Assembly (NCBI RefSeq): GCF_001636695.1
Contig: NZ_LGEL01000004.1
Span: 62,001 to 126,000 of the forward strand
Length of the DNA stretch: 64,000 bases
Reading direction: 5' to 3'
Source: Pedobacter panaciterrae
Lineage (GTDB): Bacteria > Bacteroidota > Bacteroidia > Sphingobacteriales > Sphingobacteriaceae
Each line of letters begins with the position of its first letter. The first letter of the stretch is position 1. Below, piece by piece: positions 63,788 through 64,000 of the stretch. A model generated the notes under the pieces. It made no database searches. It was given only the letters and a program-made list of their open reading frames with translations, and was not told the DNA's origin. The translations under genes and the position numbers were made by a program.

Positions 63788-64000
63788 GTTTGTTTTTTTT
63801 AGTTTGCTGCCAGTACTTTTGAGCGGCGAATAACATGCCAAAGGATTCCCCATGATGTCTATCCAGATGTTTATGATGCATTTTATGTGCTCGCTTAATC
63901 GTTTTGATATACCGACTGTTACTTCTCGAAAACCATTTAAAGCGTTGATGGATGATCACATCATGAATCATGAAATAGGCAATGCCATACAATAAGATAC
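63774..64000 (-). CDS. crtZ: Beta-carotene hydroxylase, 5' end cut by window
   Basis: Di-iron hydroxylase of the fatty-acid-hydroxylase family that makes zeaxanthin from beta-carotene. Only the C-terminal ~75 residues are inside the window. The frame is open to base 64000, so an apparent start at 63992 is internal. Visible are MIHDVIIHQRFKW and the His boxes HKMHHKHLDRHHGESFG. Together with the overlapping crtY it shows the strain makes hydroxylated carotenoids. Confidence 0.9.
   Translation of the reverse strand, partial: ILLYGIAYFMIHDVIIHQRFKWFSRSNSRYIKTIKRAHKMHHKHLDRHHGESFGMLFAAQKYWQQTKKNKHETL

Noticed and set aside
1-64000. CRISPR arrays, rRNA genes, complete insertion sequences, replication origin
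   Set aside because: No regularly spaced identical short repeats with unique spacers, no rRNA sequence and no intact transposase were seen; only a truncated ISL3 fragment.

Overview
The window comes from an AT-rich Bacteroidota chromosome. A Sphingobacteriaceae member close to Pedobacter is the best fit. The reasons are a SusC/SusD outer-membrane pair, promoters of the TAnnTTTG type, A-rich leaders without Shine-Dalgarno sequences, a flexirubin-free carotenoid set (CrtY/CrtZ), many secreted glycoside hydrolases and a dispersed palindromic repeat that starts CGTCATCTCGA. The assignment rests on protein-family recognition only.

Layout. 0-5 kb: the 3' part of malate:quinone oxidoreductase, a zinc alcohol dehydrogenase and a secreted esterase. 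5-13.3 kb (minus strand): ROK regulator, SusC, SusD, a periplasmic redoxin and a cytochrome c/copper monooxygenase-like protein. 13.7-19.6 kb: LytTR regulator, membrane acyltransferase, a decayed stretch, an AsmA-like protein and OsmC. 19.7-39.6 kb is mainly core metabolism: proBA with an attached LacI regulator, a phosphosugar mutase, lysC and lysA with a 58-residue membrane protein hidden between them, glutaryl-CoA dehydrogenase-like, folB, a GlcD-like oxidase, a thioesterase, Hsp20, arginine decarboxylase, arginase, argS, an AI-2E-family permease and mnmE. 39.6-45.3 kb is accessory: zinc-finger remnant, hypothetical proteins, a truncated ISL3 transposase and GH29 fucosidase. 45.3-48.3 kb: aldo/keto reductase plus AraC regulator, and an erythromycin-esterase-like protein. 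48.4-52.7 kb is the RNA-repair locus described below. 52.8-64 kb: a serine hydrolase, small proteins, a flavin reductase, a secreted carbohydrate cluster (MRJP/yellow, (alpha/alpha)6 hydrolase, five-bladed propeller glycosidase, sugar isomerase-like TIM barrel), an NmrA reductase, an AraC regulator and the crtZ-crtY carotenoid genes, which run out of the window.

The most unusual locus is 48.4-52.7 kb. A WYL-domain regulator faces away from a roughly 700-base non-coding stretch, a cytosolic SPFH/slipin protein with three internal repeats and an RtcB RNA ligase. The non-coding stretch holds two canonical T-arms and two D-arms with conserved GG, spaced about 63 bases apart. Each T-arm is followed by a short hairpin that joins acceptor-like strands and leads through TA into the next D-arm, so the order is that of a circularly permuted tRNA opened at the anticodon. 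Further hairpins, several with GAAA loops, flank it. Two copies of the same 19-bp dyad, TACGCA-N7-TGCGTA, sit where the -33 regions of the two divergent promoters should be. The rtcB frame is broken by what looks like a single missing base exactly at the metal-binding DxGC motif. I propose a WYL-controlled RNA-repair or RNA-sensing module with a tRNA-mimic RNA. Its function is inference.
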